From: Saururus chinensis | Lineage: Eukaryota; Streptophyta; Magnoliopsida; Piperales; Saururaceae | Reading direction: 5' to 3' | NCBI GenBank assembly: GCA_035235625.1 | Contig: CP141142.1 | Span: forward strand, 12,492,995 to 12,556,994 | DNA: 64,000 nt | Shown here: positions 12,551-24,528 of the stretch, piece by piece | How positions within the stretch are numbered: position 1 is the first letter of the stretch | Layout: each line of letters starts with the position of its first letter | The notes under the pieces: generated by a model | The model's input: only the letters and a program-made list of their open reading frames with translations | Databases searched by the model: none | Told to the model about the DNA's origin: nothing | Translations under genes and position numbers: made by a program

Positions 12551-13726
12551 GGGAAATTTATTTAAATAATAATTTTTAAAAAAAATTACTAAATTAATAT
12601 TTTAAAAAATATTTTTTAAAGTGGTATTATTTTTTGCCACAGAGGCACCAACCAAGCCACTGACACCTGTGTGACTTTTATTTAATTTTATATAATTTTA
12701 TCCTTTTAGGGACAAAATTAAGTTTAAGTTAATTTCGTCCATTTAAAGGACGAAATGAGTTCTAAATGATGAAATCGCTACACTGCACAAATTCAAATCC
12801 GGTCGACCATCTAAATAGATTTCGTCCTTTCAAATGATGAAATCAATTTCCGTCCTTAAATCAATTTAAGTTGATTTAGTCCTTTAAAAAAAGATAAAAT
12901 CACATTCTTTTATTCCCGACTCCGCCTCTAGTACGAGTCTCTTCACTCCAGTTCCCAGTTCTCCTTTGCCTCCAGTTCATCCTCCGCCTCTAGTTCCCGT
13001 CCTCCGCCCTACCGCCGTCCTCCACCATTCGTCGCATTTGAGCACCACTGACTAGAACCCATCCTCCGCTGGCCTTGCACATAAGTGATTTCATGCTCGC
13101 ATTTACTTATTCCGTTTGCCCTAATTTCAATTTAGGGATAAGGTTGATTGAGCCTTTGGATCTGTTAAAGGTATACTCTTTCAATCATTTTTGATAAATT
13201 ATTTGGGTATCACGTGCTTAGCATTGTTGCATTATTGTACAATCTTCAATGTGATGTTCTTAATTCTTATGGTTGGTCAATTGTCTTGGAGTGTTTCTAT
13301 CTGTTTTTTACTATGATGAGGAACTAGCATTGTAGTATTTTTTATCATTCAAAATATTTGAAATTAGACTGAAATTGGTATTTATGAAGGATTTCCTATG
13401 CATCCATGCTGCATATGACTAAGAAAGTTAACGCTTATTTAAACCTTTCAATGGGTCATGCAAGTATTCTCTATTTTGTCGTCCATATTAAGTAGATAAT
13501 TATTTATTTTAGTATGTGTGTATGGGTAACTAATTGTACTAATGATGTATATGTATATTTTAGGGAAAAAGTTATTTTTGTTTGAAATGGTGATTTAGTT
13601 AATAATTACTGGATTTTTTTTCCAAGATAGAAAATTGGTTGAATTTGCTGAGTTTTTATTGATCGATAATTAGAGTGAACTGTGTAGTTTAATATTTTAT
13701 TGTTTGGTATTGCATATGATTGTTAG

Positions 13727-13837
<111 letters not shown>

Positions 13838-13969
13838 ATTGAGTTGATAATCTCATGTTACGTTAATTAAAGTAGTTATTTTGAGTCTATTGGTTAATCC
13901 AAGATTAATTTAATCTATTGTTTATAAATTGAGTAAAGATGGTAAAAGAAATAGTTATATTTTTACTTA

Positions 13970-15000
13970 ACTATGACGGATGCACAAAAGGATTATTAAT
14001 TAAGAAACCGTCTACATATGATGAATTTGAATGCAAGTAGCTAGCAAAGCTAGGTGAGTCGTGAAGTGTGGCTATCGAGAACACCATTGATATGTTACGA
14101 GATAGGGGAGATGTATGCGTCAAATCTTGTAATACTCTAGTTTAACATAGAGCAAGTTGTCCCACCTTCTATCGTCAAGTTTGTCCATTGCATAACTCGA
14201 TAGGGCCGCCATATTATGGATTGGGCCACACATTATACATCATATATCGCTCGATGGGAGGATAGGAGACCATTGCTATCCATGGGGAGATAGCTACAAC
14301 ATTGCAAAATATTCATAGCGCATATATGCAGTGGCATTTACTGATTACACAGCGATATATTTTACCACACGATGATGTAGAGGAGATGACATATCAACCT
14401 AGAGGTGTGTCTAAGGCAGCTTTGGTAAGTATAACTTTGTTAATTAATATAATATTAATATTTTATTTCTTATTTATTAGTTATCTAATCTTTAATTTAT
14501 TTTTCTTATAGCTTCTTTTAGCGCGACATATGAATGTGCATTTAATTGACATGATTAACACTTGTACTTCGGTTGAGGACTTTAGAGCATCATGTCAATC
14601 GATACTTAGGGAGCATGATAATGTCTTTCATAGCTTGTCACTGCTTTAGTCGGTGATTAAGGATATTCATACACATTATGCTATTGACGAGGCTGCTCAG
14701 ACACAACTAAGGCACAATTCATTTCATGATATTCCATTTTCATCAGCAGCCATAGCTCTCCTCCCAGTTCATCATATCTGGTCACTGCATATCTAGCTTA
14801 GTTAGATCCAATTTTATATTATAGACGACATCGGTAAGCTCGTGTTAATCCATCTATACTTATGCTAAGCCAGAGCTAGAGCCACATCCGGAGCCAAAAC
14901 CAAAGCTAGAGCTGGAGCAGGCATAGATCATGAGGAGGAGCTCTTACAGCACCGTCGAGGTCGGAGATGAGGTCGAGGACGTAGGAGATCGTGACATTGA
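13970..15000 (+). pseudogene. Plant mobile domain (PMD) protein, broken
   Basis: PMD proteins (Pfam family 'plant mobile domain') are carried by some plant transposons and include host MAIN-like proteins; their biochemical role in transposons is unknown. Here 14219-14270 encodes DWATHYTSYIARWEDRR, close to the PMD block DW..vH..Yi.rWe.R. 14302-14430 encodes YMQWHLLITQRYILP (usual form Y..WY...tRr.i.p). A splice-like GTAAGT at 14426 and AG near 14511 suggest an intron. After it comes LLARHMNVHLIDMINTC and an acidic/Arg-rich tail (14870-14990). Frameshifts and stops occur upstream. The same protein is encoded, also broken, on the minus strand of 33850-35700. Confidence 0.6.
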
Positions 15001-15602
15001 GTGTATTAGATTTGTTATATGTTTCTTTTAAACTAAATATTTTATTAACATGTGATGTAATATATTTGATTTCTATTTTATGTTTATTTATATTAGTTGA
15101 TGTCAATAACTTTAATGTTGTATTTGCTATGCATAGAATGTGTAGAATGAATGAAGAGGGTAATTGTATAACGTTTTGAATGAATGAATAGGGATAGGTA
15201 TTAAAGTTAGTTTAAAATATATTTTTTTAAATTAATTAGATTTGGTCCTTTACAAGGACAAAATCAGTACATAGCCAATTATTTCTTTTCGAGTTGGCAA
15301 AGTAATGTGATTTTATCCTTTATAAGGCGAATTTGTCCTTTAGAAGGACAAAATCACCATAAGGTGAGGCAATTTCGTCCTTCTAAAGAACAAAATCAGG
15401 TTAACTGTTATAAACTGATTTTGTCCTTTGAAAGGACAAAGTCAACTTAAACCTAAAGGACAAAATTATATAAATTTTTTTTTAAAAAAGCAACGCAGCT
15501 CGCACCTCCATTGCAAAAAGTAATACAACTTTGGGAAATATTTCCTAAAGTAGTTTGATTCGGTTAATATTTTTTAAAAATTATTATTTAAATAATATGA
15601 GC

Positions 15603-16126
15603 TAGGGAGTGTAAGATATGACATTACAAAGTTTAAATAAATCAAAACCTAAAAATTAAGGTTCATATCATATCAATCTCTAGTATTATATTATCTAAGA
15701 AAATAATTTTACAAAAATATTTTTAAATTAATACCAATTCAAATTTTTATGAAAGAGTATAAGAATATAAAACATGTGTAAATCAAGAATTAATTATAAA
15801 ACTATGGGTAAAATAGTCCAAATTTGAAAGTCCTATAGTACACCAATTTACTTTATATTATAATTTGAAGTATGATATACATAAATTATACACAAATATA
15901 TACTTAGTTACTAACACCCTAATTAATATCCCAAAAAATTTTAATTAATTACCCAAGTGCTTAGAGGTTAATGGGTGGTTATCTAATCCATTCCAAATCT
16001 TATCGTTATGTATCTAAATAAGATAATCATTAAAATTCTCTTTTCAATATTATTAATTAATTAATTCTAAAATATAAAAAAAAGAGGCAAGGGGGATGGG
16101 TCAGCCAAAGCAAAAATGATGGGAAG
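15603..16126. other. AT-rich stretch without gene
   Basis: No coding or element signal was seen. The last eight bases (16119-16126) are the left target duplication of the next hAT element. Confidence 0.4.
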
Positions 16127-17206
16127 CAGGGCTGGGAATCGGGTTGGGTCGGGTCAAATTGGGTCAGGTTGGCCTTGACCCTTACTGAAATTGGGTCAGG
16201 TATGTGGGTAACCCTACTTTTTTTCCACAATTTTTTTGTTAGATTCATATTATATACCTTCTTTCTTTGCAAAGGGCAAACACAAATGAAATTAAATATA
16301 TTACAACATTAATTTAAAATATTTGGTTCTTTGGCTAATTTGTGGATACATTTTTTGTAGTAGCCATCAACAAAGACCTTAGAGGTATAATATTACATTT
16401 CTTCTATTCTAAGAAAATGATAGTAAAATAGACCTTTAATGTTTATTTACTCATGATTAGCCTACTTGGCTTTCGATATTCAGCATGTCTTAATTTTAAA
16501 ATTTCAGTAACTACTTCTATATGGTTGCTCATAACCCTACCCTCCTTTGCAGCAGGTGACATTTAATTATAATTTTTCTCCTTCAAAAATTGTCCCTTAT
16601 CGAGCTCTATTATCCACCTATATGGATACATGTTCCTAACCTGCTCCCTATTATGAATGTCAGGCCTTCAACAGAAAGCTAAATTTAGTGTGCGATGTGT
16701 CATTCTGAAGGAGAGAGGATCAGTAATGAATACAAAAAAATATAACATATTTTTATTCAATTCACTACACCTAAAAGAATAACAGAAAAGAAATTAAATT
16801 ATTTATAAATTAACCACACTTTGAAGATACCATCCTCTGTTATCCCAAAAAGGATGTCTACTAAAAAGCAAAATATATGTGATCACACCTATGCTCCAAA
16901 CAACTAATTCATGCTCATATTTATGTTTAAGCACCTCTAGTTTAATATAATATGTACTAAACAAACACTATAATAATAGTATAAATAAGTCCAATAGACT
17001 AACACTATAATAATCAAGTTCTTTATTATTTGTAGTTGGGTAAAAGTAGGGTTGGTCGGGTTGTGTGGGTCGGGTATGACTCGACCCTAAATTCAAAACG
17101 GGTCAAGAGCCTAACCCCTGACCCTGACCCTACCTGTAGTCGGGTTAGGTTGGGTGTAGGGTTAAGCGGGTCGGGTAAATGGGTCGGGTTGAATTTCCCA
17201 ACCCTA
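16127..17206. mobile_element. Non-autonomous hAT element, 1080 bp
   Basis: The ends are CAGGGCTGGGAATCGGG and, inverted, TAGGGTTGGGAAATTC. Near both ends are dense GGGTCGGGT / ACCCGACCC subterminal motifs, typical of plant hAT elements. Flanking 8-bp duplications are ATGGGAAG (16119-16126) and ATGCGAAG (17207-17214), 7 of 8 identical. The interior is AT-rich and non-coding, so the element depends on a transposase elsewhere. The subterminal motifs resemble those of the larger hAT at 37903-55425, which shares GGGCCGGG-type repeats, but the terminal bases differ. Confidence 0.8.
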
Positions 17207-17214
17207 ATGCGAAG

Positions 17215-17497
17215 TGGAGTGGGTTGGTCCAGACCTTGGGCCTAAGACAAGGTTTCAAGAATTACAAGTAGGTTCTCCAACTTTTCAAAATAATGGAGAA
17301 GGACAACGTACACGTGCCAAAGATTTTCAAAATAAAGCCCTAGCTGGGCCTACCAATACTCGCGCAAATTTTTTAAAAAAAGGCCTAACAAAATTTTAAA
17401 TTAATATTGGGTTCTAATAATGATACACGTGCTCCTGCTAAATTAGGAAAATTATGTGTACTTCCCCTAATGGGAAGAAAATGAAAACAAGGGTAGG
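17215..17497. other. No recognised gene; may be upstream LINE sequence
   Basis: It lies directly upstream of the LINE reverse transcriptase remnant and in the same orientation, so it may be worn LINE sequence. No domain could be read. Confidence 0.3.
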
Positions 17498-17998
17498 AAT
17501 GAGATGATGACTATGAAACTAGACATGAGAAAATCTTATGATTGGGTAGAGTGGTGTTTCTTGAGAGGATCCTGTTGAGATTTGGGATTTTAGAAGGCGG
17601 CTACAGCTTAAATATTTTGGATTCTATCACTTCAATGAACTATTCGATCCATATAAAGGGAGAACCCTATGAAATTATTACCCCTTCCAGGGATTGGGAG
17701 AAGGAGAACCCCTACCACCATACCTGCTCTTGTTTTGTGCGAAGGCAGTTACATGTCAAAAGATACTGAAGAGAGGAAGTTAATGAAAGGCGTGTTTGCA
17801 ATTGTGGATCAAGGGGTGGTCTTATATTATTGCATATGACACTTTGTTGTTTTGCAGGGTGAGCATGGAGGAGTGTCATAGGACCAATGACCCCCTTGAG
17901 TTATATGAGAATGCTTCTGGCCAGATTTTGAACAAGGAAAAAATAACATTGTTTTTTCAGCAATAACACTCATGCACAAGCCCAAGAGTACTGTAAAG
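17498..17998 (+). pseudogene. LINE (L1-like) reverse transcriptase, middle part
   Basis: The first part reads KLDMRKSYDWVEWCFLE....FG, the plant LINE block A.KLDMSKAYDRVEW.FL...L..MGF. It then reads YSIHIKGEPYEIITPSRDWE, matching the S..i.inG.p...f.psRGLRQGDP block. After frame changes come ISH..F.D.LLFC, MEECHRTNDPLELYENASGQILNKEKITLFF and NTHAQ, matching the FADD region and the 'fc..SGq.iN..Ks..fFS.N' block. LINE RT copies element RNA at the target site. The catalytic FADD itself is corrupted. The next block, EIKHYEMYLGLPSF, is found at 33030, so the LINE was split by what now lies between. Confidence 0.8.
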
Positions 17999-18772
17999 GA
18001 AAAATCACGTATTGGTCAATCCAGTGACAAAATCACTAATAAATCAATGGTGCTTCTTAGTCTATTATAGTTGACTCAAGAGGTTAAGTTTAGCTTGAAG
18101 GGCTTTTGAAATTTGAAGATGCTAAAGATTCAAGAATTTCAACAAAACAAGCTGCATGCAAAGATCATTCAAAAGCATATATGATTTGCGACAGACTAAG
18201 GTATAAGGGGTATTTGTGTGTGTTTTTGTACATATTACTCTACCTATTCAAGAAGTCAGAAAGAGTCAGAATAATATTTGAATTACGTATTAATATTTTT
18301 GTAAGTCGATCTATCTACCAATCGATCTACCTATCACACAGGAAGACTCGAGTTGATTGACCTATAGATCAATTTATTTACAAGGCAGTTTCGTAAAATA
18401 AGTTTATTTCATTTCCACCTTGCCTTAAACTCGTATATTGACTTACCATATCAATAAATAGTAGGTTTCCACAAAGAAAAAACAAAGTGAGGGAGACCTA
18501 TTTCATCTTAGAAAAACCTTAGATCTAGAGTTGATTAATGATTGTTTTCTCTTGGTCATCTCAAACTCTTTGATACAAGTGTTCTTTTCCTGTCTATTTT
18601 TCTTAAGTCAAACAAACCCTTTGAAATTGTCTCTTCAATGAGAGACTTGTATTGAGAGTTTTCCCTAAACCCTAAAAATCCTTCTTTTCAATTTCCTTGA
18701 AAGAGTCTAATCACTAAAAAGTAATAGGTGATATTTTATGGTGGATACATGGAGATGATCATGTGCTGAGAA
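17999..18772. other. Unassigned segment between LINE and hAT-like element
   Basis: This and 32594-33027 are the two halves of DNA that entered the LINE before the hAT-like element arrived. It contains short repeats of GATCTATC / CAATCGATCTACC (18308-18340) and an A/C-rich stretch near 18650 resembling an LTR leader. No protein-like frame was found. It may be a small retroelement, but no pair of matching LTRs was found. Confidence 0.35.
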
Positions 18773-19371
18773 TAGGGGTGTTTATGAGCAAAGCAGAGTC
18801 ATGTTTTGGGTTAGCTTAGCTCAAACTCATAGTTATAGGCATTGGCTCAAGCTCTACTCGAACTAAATCAAGCTACTAAGCATCCAACTGGAGCTCGGCT
18901 CAAGAAGGAAACCAAAAACTAGAACGGCACTCGAGATCGAACTCAATATACAACAACCACATAACTTAGCTCGAAATTGGCTCAAATACAAATCCAGCTA
19001 TGTGCAAGCTTGGCTTAGTAAGAAAGGAGAAATTTAAAGACTCCAGAGACCATTTTTTAACTTGTGACGTTGCTGCAAAGAATTAACTCCTTGACCACTT
19101 CACCAACAAAATCTTTTGTGTCATGCATTACATCAAATAAATATAAGGTTTTCATCATTTAAATACATTTTGTTACCATATATAATTTTATCACTCCGTC
19201 ATTAAAATTGTACGCTTAGCCATGTTATTTTAAATAATATTGTACTTTTTTATATTGATTTATATATTTTAATACATGATAATGAGTGTAAAATCTTAAT
19301 GAAGATATTTACCTCATTATACCGATATATAATAATTACTTAGTCTAAAATACACTATAACAAAATGTAAT

Positions 19372-19735
19372 ATTAGCGATGCAAAACTATAAACTATTAG
19401 CGACACATAGTTTAAAGCGTCGCTAATAGTTCCTTTATTTGTACCGCTTTACACAAACGTCACTAAAAGATATATATTTTCAATAAAAAAGAAAAAAATT
19501 ATCACTATTAGCAACACTTTTTTTAAGTATCGCTAATGGCTATCACAATAATGACACTTTTGCAAAAGTGTGGCTAATAGTCCTGCTATTAGCGACGCTT
19601 AAAAAAAGTGTCACTAATAGTTATGAATTAAAAATAAAAAATTTGAATTATTAGCGACACATTTATACAAGCGTCGCAAATAGCATTGATAATAGCGACA
19701 CTTATTTACATGCGTCGCTAATAGCTTATAATTAA
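19372..19735. repeat. CACTA left subterminal repeats (TTAGCGACG)
   Basis: At least ten copies of a TATTAGCGAC(G/A)C or GCGTCGCTAATAG motif in alternating orientation, many paired as short palindromes across a spacer of about 15 bases. In CACTA elements such arrays bind the transposase or its partner protein. Confidence 0.8.
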
Positions 19736-19959
19736 TTTTATTTAATAAATAATAAATAAATATTAAAAAATTTAAAATAAACTTCATAAATATAATATAT
19801 TTTATTCAATATTTACTATTTGTATATATAATAAATAAATATTAATTTTTTAATAAAAAATAGTGTTAATAATAGATTAAACTTTCACTATTTATATATA
19901 ATATATTTTATTTCTTAAATTTTTTTATTTATTTTAAAATATAATTTATAATAAAAGAG

Positions 19960-20275
19960 AGTGAAGAGAGAGTGAAGAGAGAGTGAGAGTGAGGAGAGAG
20001 AGAATGAGGAGAGAGAGAGGGATCGAAGAGAGAGAGGAGAGAGAGTAGAGAGGGGGGAGGTGAGAGAGTGAGGTTAGAAAGAGAGAAAGGGAAGAGTGAG
20101 ATGGAGGAGAGAGGGTGAGGTGAGACTGAGAGTGAGAGAGGGTGAGGAGAGAGAGGGAGGAGAGAGAGAGAGGGAGAGAGAGGAGAGGGAGAGAAGAGAG
20201 AGAGAGATGGAGAGAGGAGGGGTTGGGGAGAGGAGAGAGAGTAGAGAGAGGGGTGAGGAGAGAGAGTAGAGAGGG
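19960..20275. repeat. GA-rich tract A inside CACTA
   Basis: About 315 bp of imperfect GAGAGA / GTGAGGAGAGAG purine-only sequence. Its right end (GGGGTGAGGAGAGAGAGTAGAGAGGGAAAA) recurs at 21930-21965, marking a duplicated module. Confidence 0.9.
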
Positions 20276-20486
20276 AAAATTTTAATTTTAATTTTTTATA
20301 TTTTTTTTAAAATTAATTAAAATAAAAATAAATAAAAATATATTAGTGACACATATAGGTATGCGTCACTAATACTCTTATTAATAGCGACATATATTCT
20401 TATGTGTTGCTAATACTTTGGTATTAGCGATACATATTCCTATAAGTCATTAATAACCTAGGTAATAGCGATACATATTCCTATAA

Positions 20487-21553
20487 GTCTTCTATAAATA
20501 TGTCACTATTATTAGTACATATGTACTCTTACCATATAATTAAAGTATTCATATGTTTGTATTATATTAATTTTTTAGTAGTTTTGCATAAATACGTCAT
20601 TATTATTAGCACATATATAATATGTATTTGGAGCACCACAACCTCTTTTGCATACCCCAACCTTCTTTTGGTTGCATGAAATATATTTATTATTTGTTAA
20701 CCTAGATTTTTTAAATCTTTGTGTTCACAACTTACTTCAAGTGTCATCTCCTAAGCACAAAAAGAAAAATTAGTGCCTTTGTCATCACCTGCATTTGTGT
20801 ATATGATATATCTTATATAAATATATATCATTTATTTCTATTATATATAAATATAAATTTTAATAAATATCACAGATATAGCATTTGTATATTATGCCAC
20901 TTTAAAATATTTACTTTCAAATAGTATATATTATGTGCAATATGTAGGGATGCTAAGGAGTTGTTGTCTTGCTGTCTTGGAGCCATCCCAAATGAATACA
21001 ACTTACCCTAATCTTATGAAAAAAAAGACTTCATGAGTCAATGCTAAAATATATTTAGAAAATTATTTGTAAAATTCAAAATTCTAAGGATTCCAATAGT
21101 AATATCTATAGAAAATTTAAAAAGATATATCGTAATCTATTTGACATGTAGAGATGGTAAATAATATTACTATAACATATTGTCTACTAAATGATTGTTT
21201 GATATGTAGTACAATATATCCTATTTTTTTACTCATTTGTACTATATATGCATATGCATTATTAAATACTATTTTTATGATATAACTAAATTTCAATACA
21301 TATCACATGTAGAAATATGTGCATAATGTTCTTTAAATTATTACTTCTCAATATATATATATATATATATGTTATAAATGTAAAAGCCAATACTCAATGC
21401 TCAATATGTATTTATGCATATTATAAAATATATTTACGAATTTCATTTGAGTTCGAGTGAAGTACGAGTTGAGTACAAGTCAAGTTCGAGCTGAGTTTGA
21501 ATTCTATTTGAGCTGCATCAAGTCGAGTCAGGGTATACTTGATCTCAACTAAA
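20487..21553. repeat. Copy of flanking hAT-like DNA inside the CACTA
   Basis: This 1.07-kb segment matches 31332-32463, which lies outside the CACTA in the hAT-like host element, in the same orientation. By eye there are around twenty substitutions plus a length difference in the TA tract. It starts about 305 bp beyond the CACTA 3' end and stops about 120 bp before the hAT-like terminus, so neither boundary is an element end. The repeat has no coding content. Confidence 0.85.
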
Positions 21554-21556
21554 AAA

Positions 21557-21811
21557 TATGTAGAGATAAAAAGATAGAGAGGATATAGAGAGAGAGGAGA
21601 GGGGGAGAGTAGGAGGGAGGGAGGGAGATGAGAGAGGGAGGGAGAGAGAAGAGGAGAGAGGGGGAGAGGGAGAGGGAGAGGAGAGAGGGAGGTGAGAGGG
21701 AGAGGAGAGAGGGAAGAGAGAGGGAGGGAGAGAAAAGAGGAGAGAGAGGGGGAGAGAGAAAAGAGGAGAGAGGGGGACGAGAGAGGGAGAGAGAGAGAAA
21801 GAGGAGAGTGG

Positions 21812-21895
<84 letters not shown>

Positions 21896-21966
21896 GAGAG
21901 AGAGGAGAGAGGGGTGAGGAGAGAGAGTGGAGAGAGAGGGGTGAGGAGAGAGAGTAGAGAGGGAAA
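21557..21966. repeat. GA-rich tract B inside CACTA
   Basis: About 410 bp of purine-only GAGAGA sequence. Long Arg-Glu open frames across it are an artefact of composition. Confidence 0.9.
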
Positions 21967-22220
21967 ATTTAAATTTAAATTTTTTATATTTTATATTTAA
22001 AAAATAAATAATAAATATGTATTAGTGACACATATAGGTAAGCATCACCAATACTCTTATTATTAGTGACATATATATGTCGCTAATAGCATTGTTATAG
22101 CAACGTATATTCCTATACGTTGCTACTAACCTAGGTAATAGCGACGCATATTCCCATACGTTGCTACTAACCTAGGTAATAGCGATGCATATTCCTATGT
22201 GTCGCTATTGCCTTATAATT
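21967..22220. repeat. Duplicated CACTA module with TTAGCGAC motifs
   Basis: The AT-rich start followed by ATTAGTGACACATATAGGTA and several GCGACGCATATTCC phrases repeats the order found at 20276-20486. Together with tract B it forms a second copy of the module that flanks the hAT-derived insert. Confidence 0.75.
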
Positions 22221-22233
22221 TATTATATTAATA

Positions 22234-22495
22234 TTAAAATATATAGAGAAAGAAAAAATAGAGAGGATATAGAGAGAGGGGAGAGAGAGGGAAGAAAGAG
22301 GGGGAGAGAGAGGAGAGAGAGAGGGAAGAGAGAAGAGGGAGGGAGAGAGAGAGGGAGGATAGAGGAAGGCGAGAAAGATGAGAGAGAGGGAGAAGAGAGG
22401 GAGAGAGAGGAAAGAGAGAGGGGAGGAGCGAGAAAGAGAGGAGAGAGAAAATATAGGGGGTGAGGAGAGAGAGTAGAGGGAGAGACAAAGTAGGG
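22234..22495. repeat. GA-rich tract C inside CACTA
   Basis: A third purine-only GAGAGA/GGAGAGAG block of about 260 bp, followed by further TTTGCGACGCTT-type motifs (22510-22680). Confidence 0.9.
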
Positions 22496-22739
22496 GGGAA
22501 GTAATAGTATTTGTGACGCTTAAGGTTAAACGTCACAAATAATACAACTTTTGCGACACTTATTTATAAGCGTTGCAAATGAAAACAATTAGCGACATTT
22601 TAAAAAACGCTGCAAATATTGAAATATTTACAACGCTTTATAAACATTGCTAAGTTTTTTTTTTGCGAAGCTTAGATTAAGTGTCAAAAATGACTTTCAT
22701 TTGCTACATTTTCTAACCATCATTAAAAAACAAGGCATG

Positions 22740-23277
22740 CACGCAAAAAATTCGCATGCGCCATGCAAAAATTGCCCGTGTGGGGTGAAATTTTTGACCT
22801 GCGCTGCTATTTTTCTTCAACTCCCTCCCCCACCTCTCCTTCCCCCGCCACCGTCTTCCCTCTACCACCCGTCCGCCCCTGTTTGCCGCTTATCCGCAGC
22901 CCGTCCACCGCCCGTCCGCCTCCGTCTACCCCACTACACTCCCGGCCACTCCTCCGCTCCTGTGCCCCACCCCTTAGCCACCTTCCGCAGCCTGCATCTA
23001 GCCCCGGCCACCTTGCTCCGTTCCGGTCCTCCTGGCCACCCCGCGTCCGCCCACGACCCTCTCTCCTCAGCACCCACAGTCCTGGCCTTCCTCCCGTTGC
23101 CCGCATCCCGAGACTATTGGGTGCCGGATTCCAACGGGGACACAGAATCCAACCCTCTCTCCTTGGCCTCCCTCTCGCTTTCCCCACTCTCCTCGGGTCC
23201 GCCCACCTCCTTCCCCTCCTTTGTTTTCCAGAGGAGAAGGAGAGGATGGACCTGTAGAGAGAGGGGAGGTGGCCCAC
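22740..23277. other. GC-rich insert in CACTA, left half
   Basis: This C-rich block stands out from the AT-rich element. It gives long overlapping open frames on both strands (Pro/Ser-rich on plus, Arg/Gly-rich on minus) with no recognisable domain. It is the left half of a segment split by the Athila-like element; the right half is 30265-30530. Fragments such as GGATTCC..CCAGAATCCAACC appear in both halves, so it may hold an internal duplication. It could be captured host DNA, as in gene-carrying CACTA elements, but the source cannot be named. Confidence 0.45.
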
Positions 23278-23280
23278 TAT

Positions 23281-24514
23281 TGTTACGTCTGAAACAAGAC
23301 TATGAAGAAGTCAAATTCAGATTTAATTTACTTGCCAATTGTAGTAGATAAGGTCGATCCACAGGGAAAGCCTTCTGCAACAAAGAAAATAGTTACGAAG
23401 AAATAGAGGAAGAAAAATTAAGAAAGAAAGAGTAGAAGAGTATTAAGAGAATAACAAGTTAAGAAATCAAGATGAGAAAACACTAAGGCATTAAGGATCA
23501 TTGTAACATCTAATGATGTTCTTCATGTATCATTTTATCTCAGTTAGAATCGAATGAAGATTCTATCTAACTGGAAGATATGAACATTAAAATTAAAACT
23601 AAAGATATAAAATGCTTTGGATAGAAGAAGGATAAAAATAAGTGTCTCTTCAAGTTTTCTATGTATCCAAATCACAAAAGATCAAGAAGGAGAGCCTTCA
23701 AGCATCTTATGTATCCAAATCATAAAGAAACAAGAAAAAGAACAATATTAAATAAACATCACTTCAAATAAATAATACTTACTTGCAACCATTGATGAAA
23801 CATGAATTGAAGTCCATTAAAATGTTACAAATCACCTCTAGCCTTAGCTTGAGAGCTTAGAAAGCCATTACAATAAAACTAAAAATAAAATTACAAAATA
23901 AAAGAAGGAAATAGGAGAAGAGAGCTCCAAAGAGGAGAGAATGCCCCATCTATCACGTCCACCCCTCTATTTATAGGAAAAAAAAAGGTTGCTTCAAAGG
24001 GGAAAATCAAATCATATCTCCAGATTTCATCCTGATTGATTGCCTGATTCGACCCCTATATCTTCGGAATTTGGAATTTCTTCCTAAAATAACACTTGTA
24101 GCCATGGAAGTCTTCTTTCCATTGCCACTAGAATCGTATCAATCCGAATTATACATAAAAAGATATGATCAAAATACTAAGGTTGTGTCAATCTATCCAA
24201 ATCAACTTCTTTCATAATTTAGTTCTATTCATACAAATCTCAAATCAAATGGGTCCATAAGGTTGTGTTCGACCATTCCATACATGTTAGACCATTATGA
24301 GCCCATTCTTGACTTTTAAATAGCTTTGGGTAGTTGGGCTTAACTTCCTCTTCCAGTTGTATCTTGTTGAAGCCTGTTTAGACATGTAAACTCAATTAAG
24401 GTCCAACTAACTTATTCAAAACATAAATAGCCCAAATCAGTAATGAATTAATACAAAATAGGATTGCAAATAGAAATTTGAAAATATTTTATTAAACATT
24501 ATTTCAGTGCATCA
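23281..24514 (-). repeat. 3' LTR of the Athila-like element
   Basis: On the minus strand it begins TGATGCACTGAAATAATG and ends ACGTAACA, giving normal TG...CA ends. It equals 29026-30259 in length and differs from it at only a few dozen sites. Confidence 0.9.
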
Positions 24515-24528
24515 AATACCCCCAAACC
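24515..24528 (-). other. Polypurine tract of the Athila-like element
   Basis: The minus strand reads GTTTGGGGGTATT directly before the LTR start TGATGC, the expected plus-strand primer. A second GGTTTGGGGGTG on the minus strand at about 25920-25932 resembles an extra central tract. Confidence 0.7.

Noticed and set aside
18773-18800. Idea that the hAT-like ends at 18773/32585 and the 972-bp element ends at 10767/11738 belong to one element
   Set aside because: They share the first eight bases, but each pair has its own target duplication and different subterminal motifs, so they are separate elements.
21628-22000. Long Arg/Glu/Gly open frames in both strands of the GA tracts
   Set aside because: They are purine-only low-complexity DNA translated; all frames without TAA/TAG stay open by composition.
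22763-23351. Pro/Ser-rich proteins of 164 and 234 codons
   Set aside because: Overlapping open frames exist on both strands, there is no domain, and one runs into the LTR of the Athila-like element. Composition explains them.
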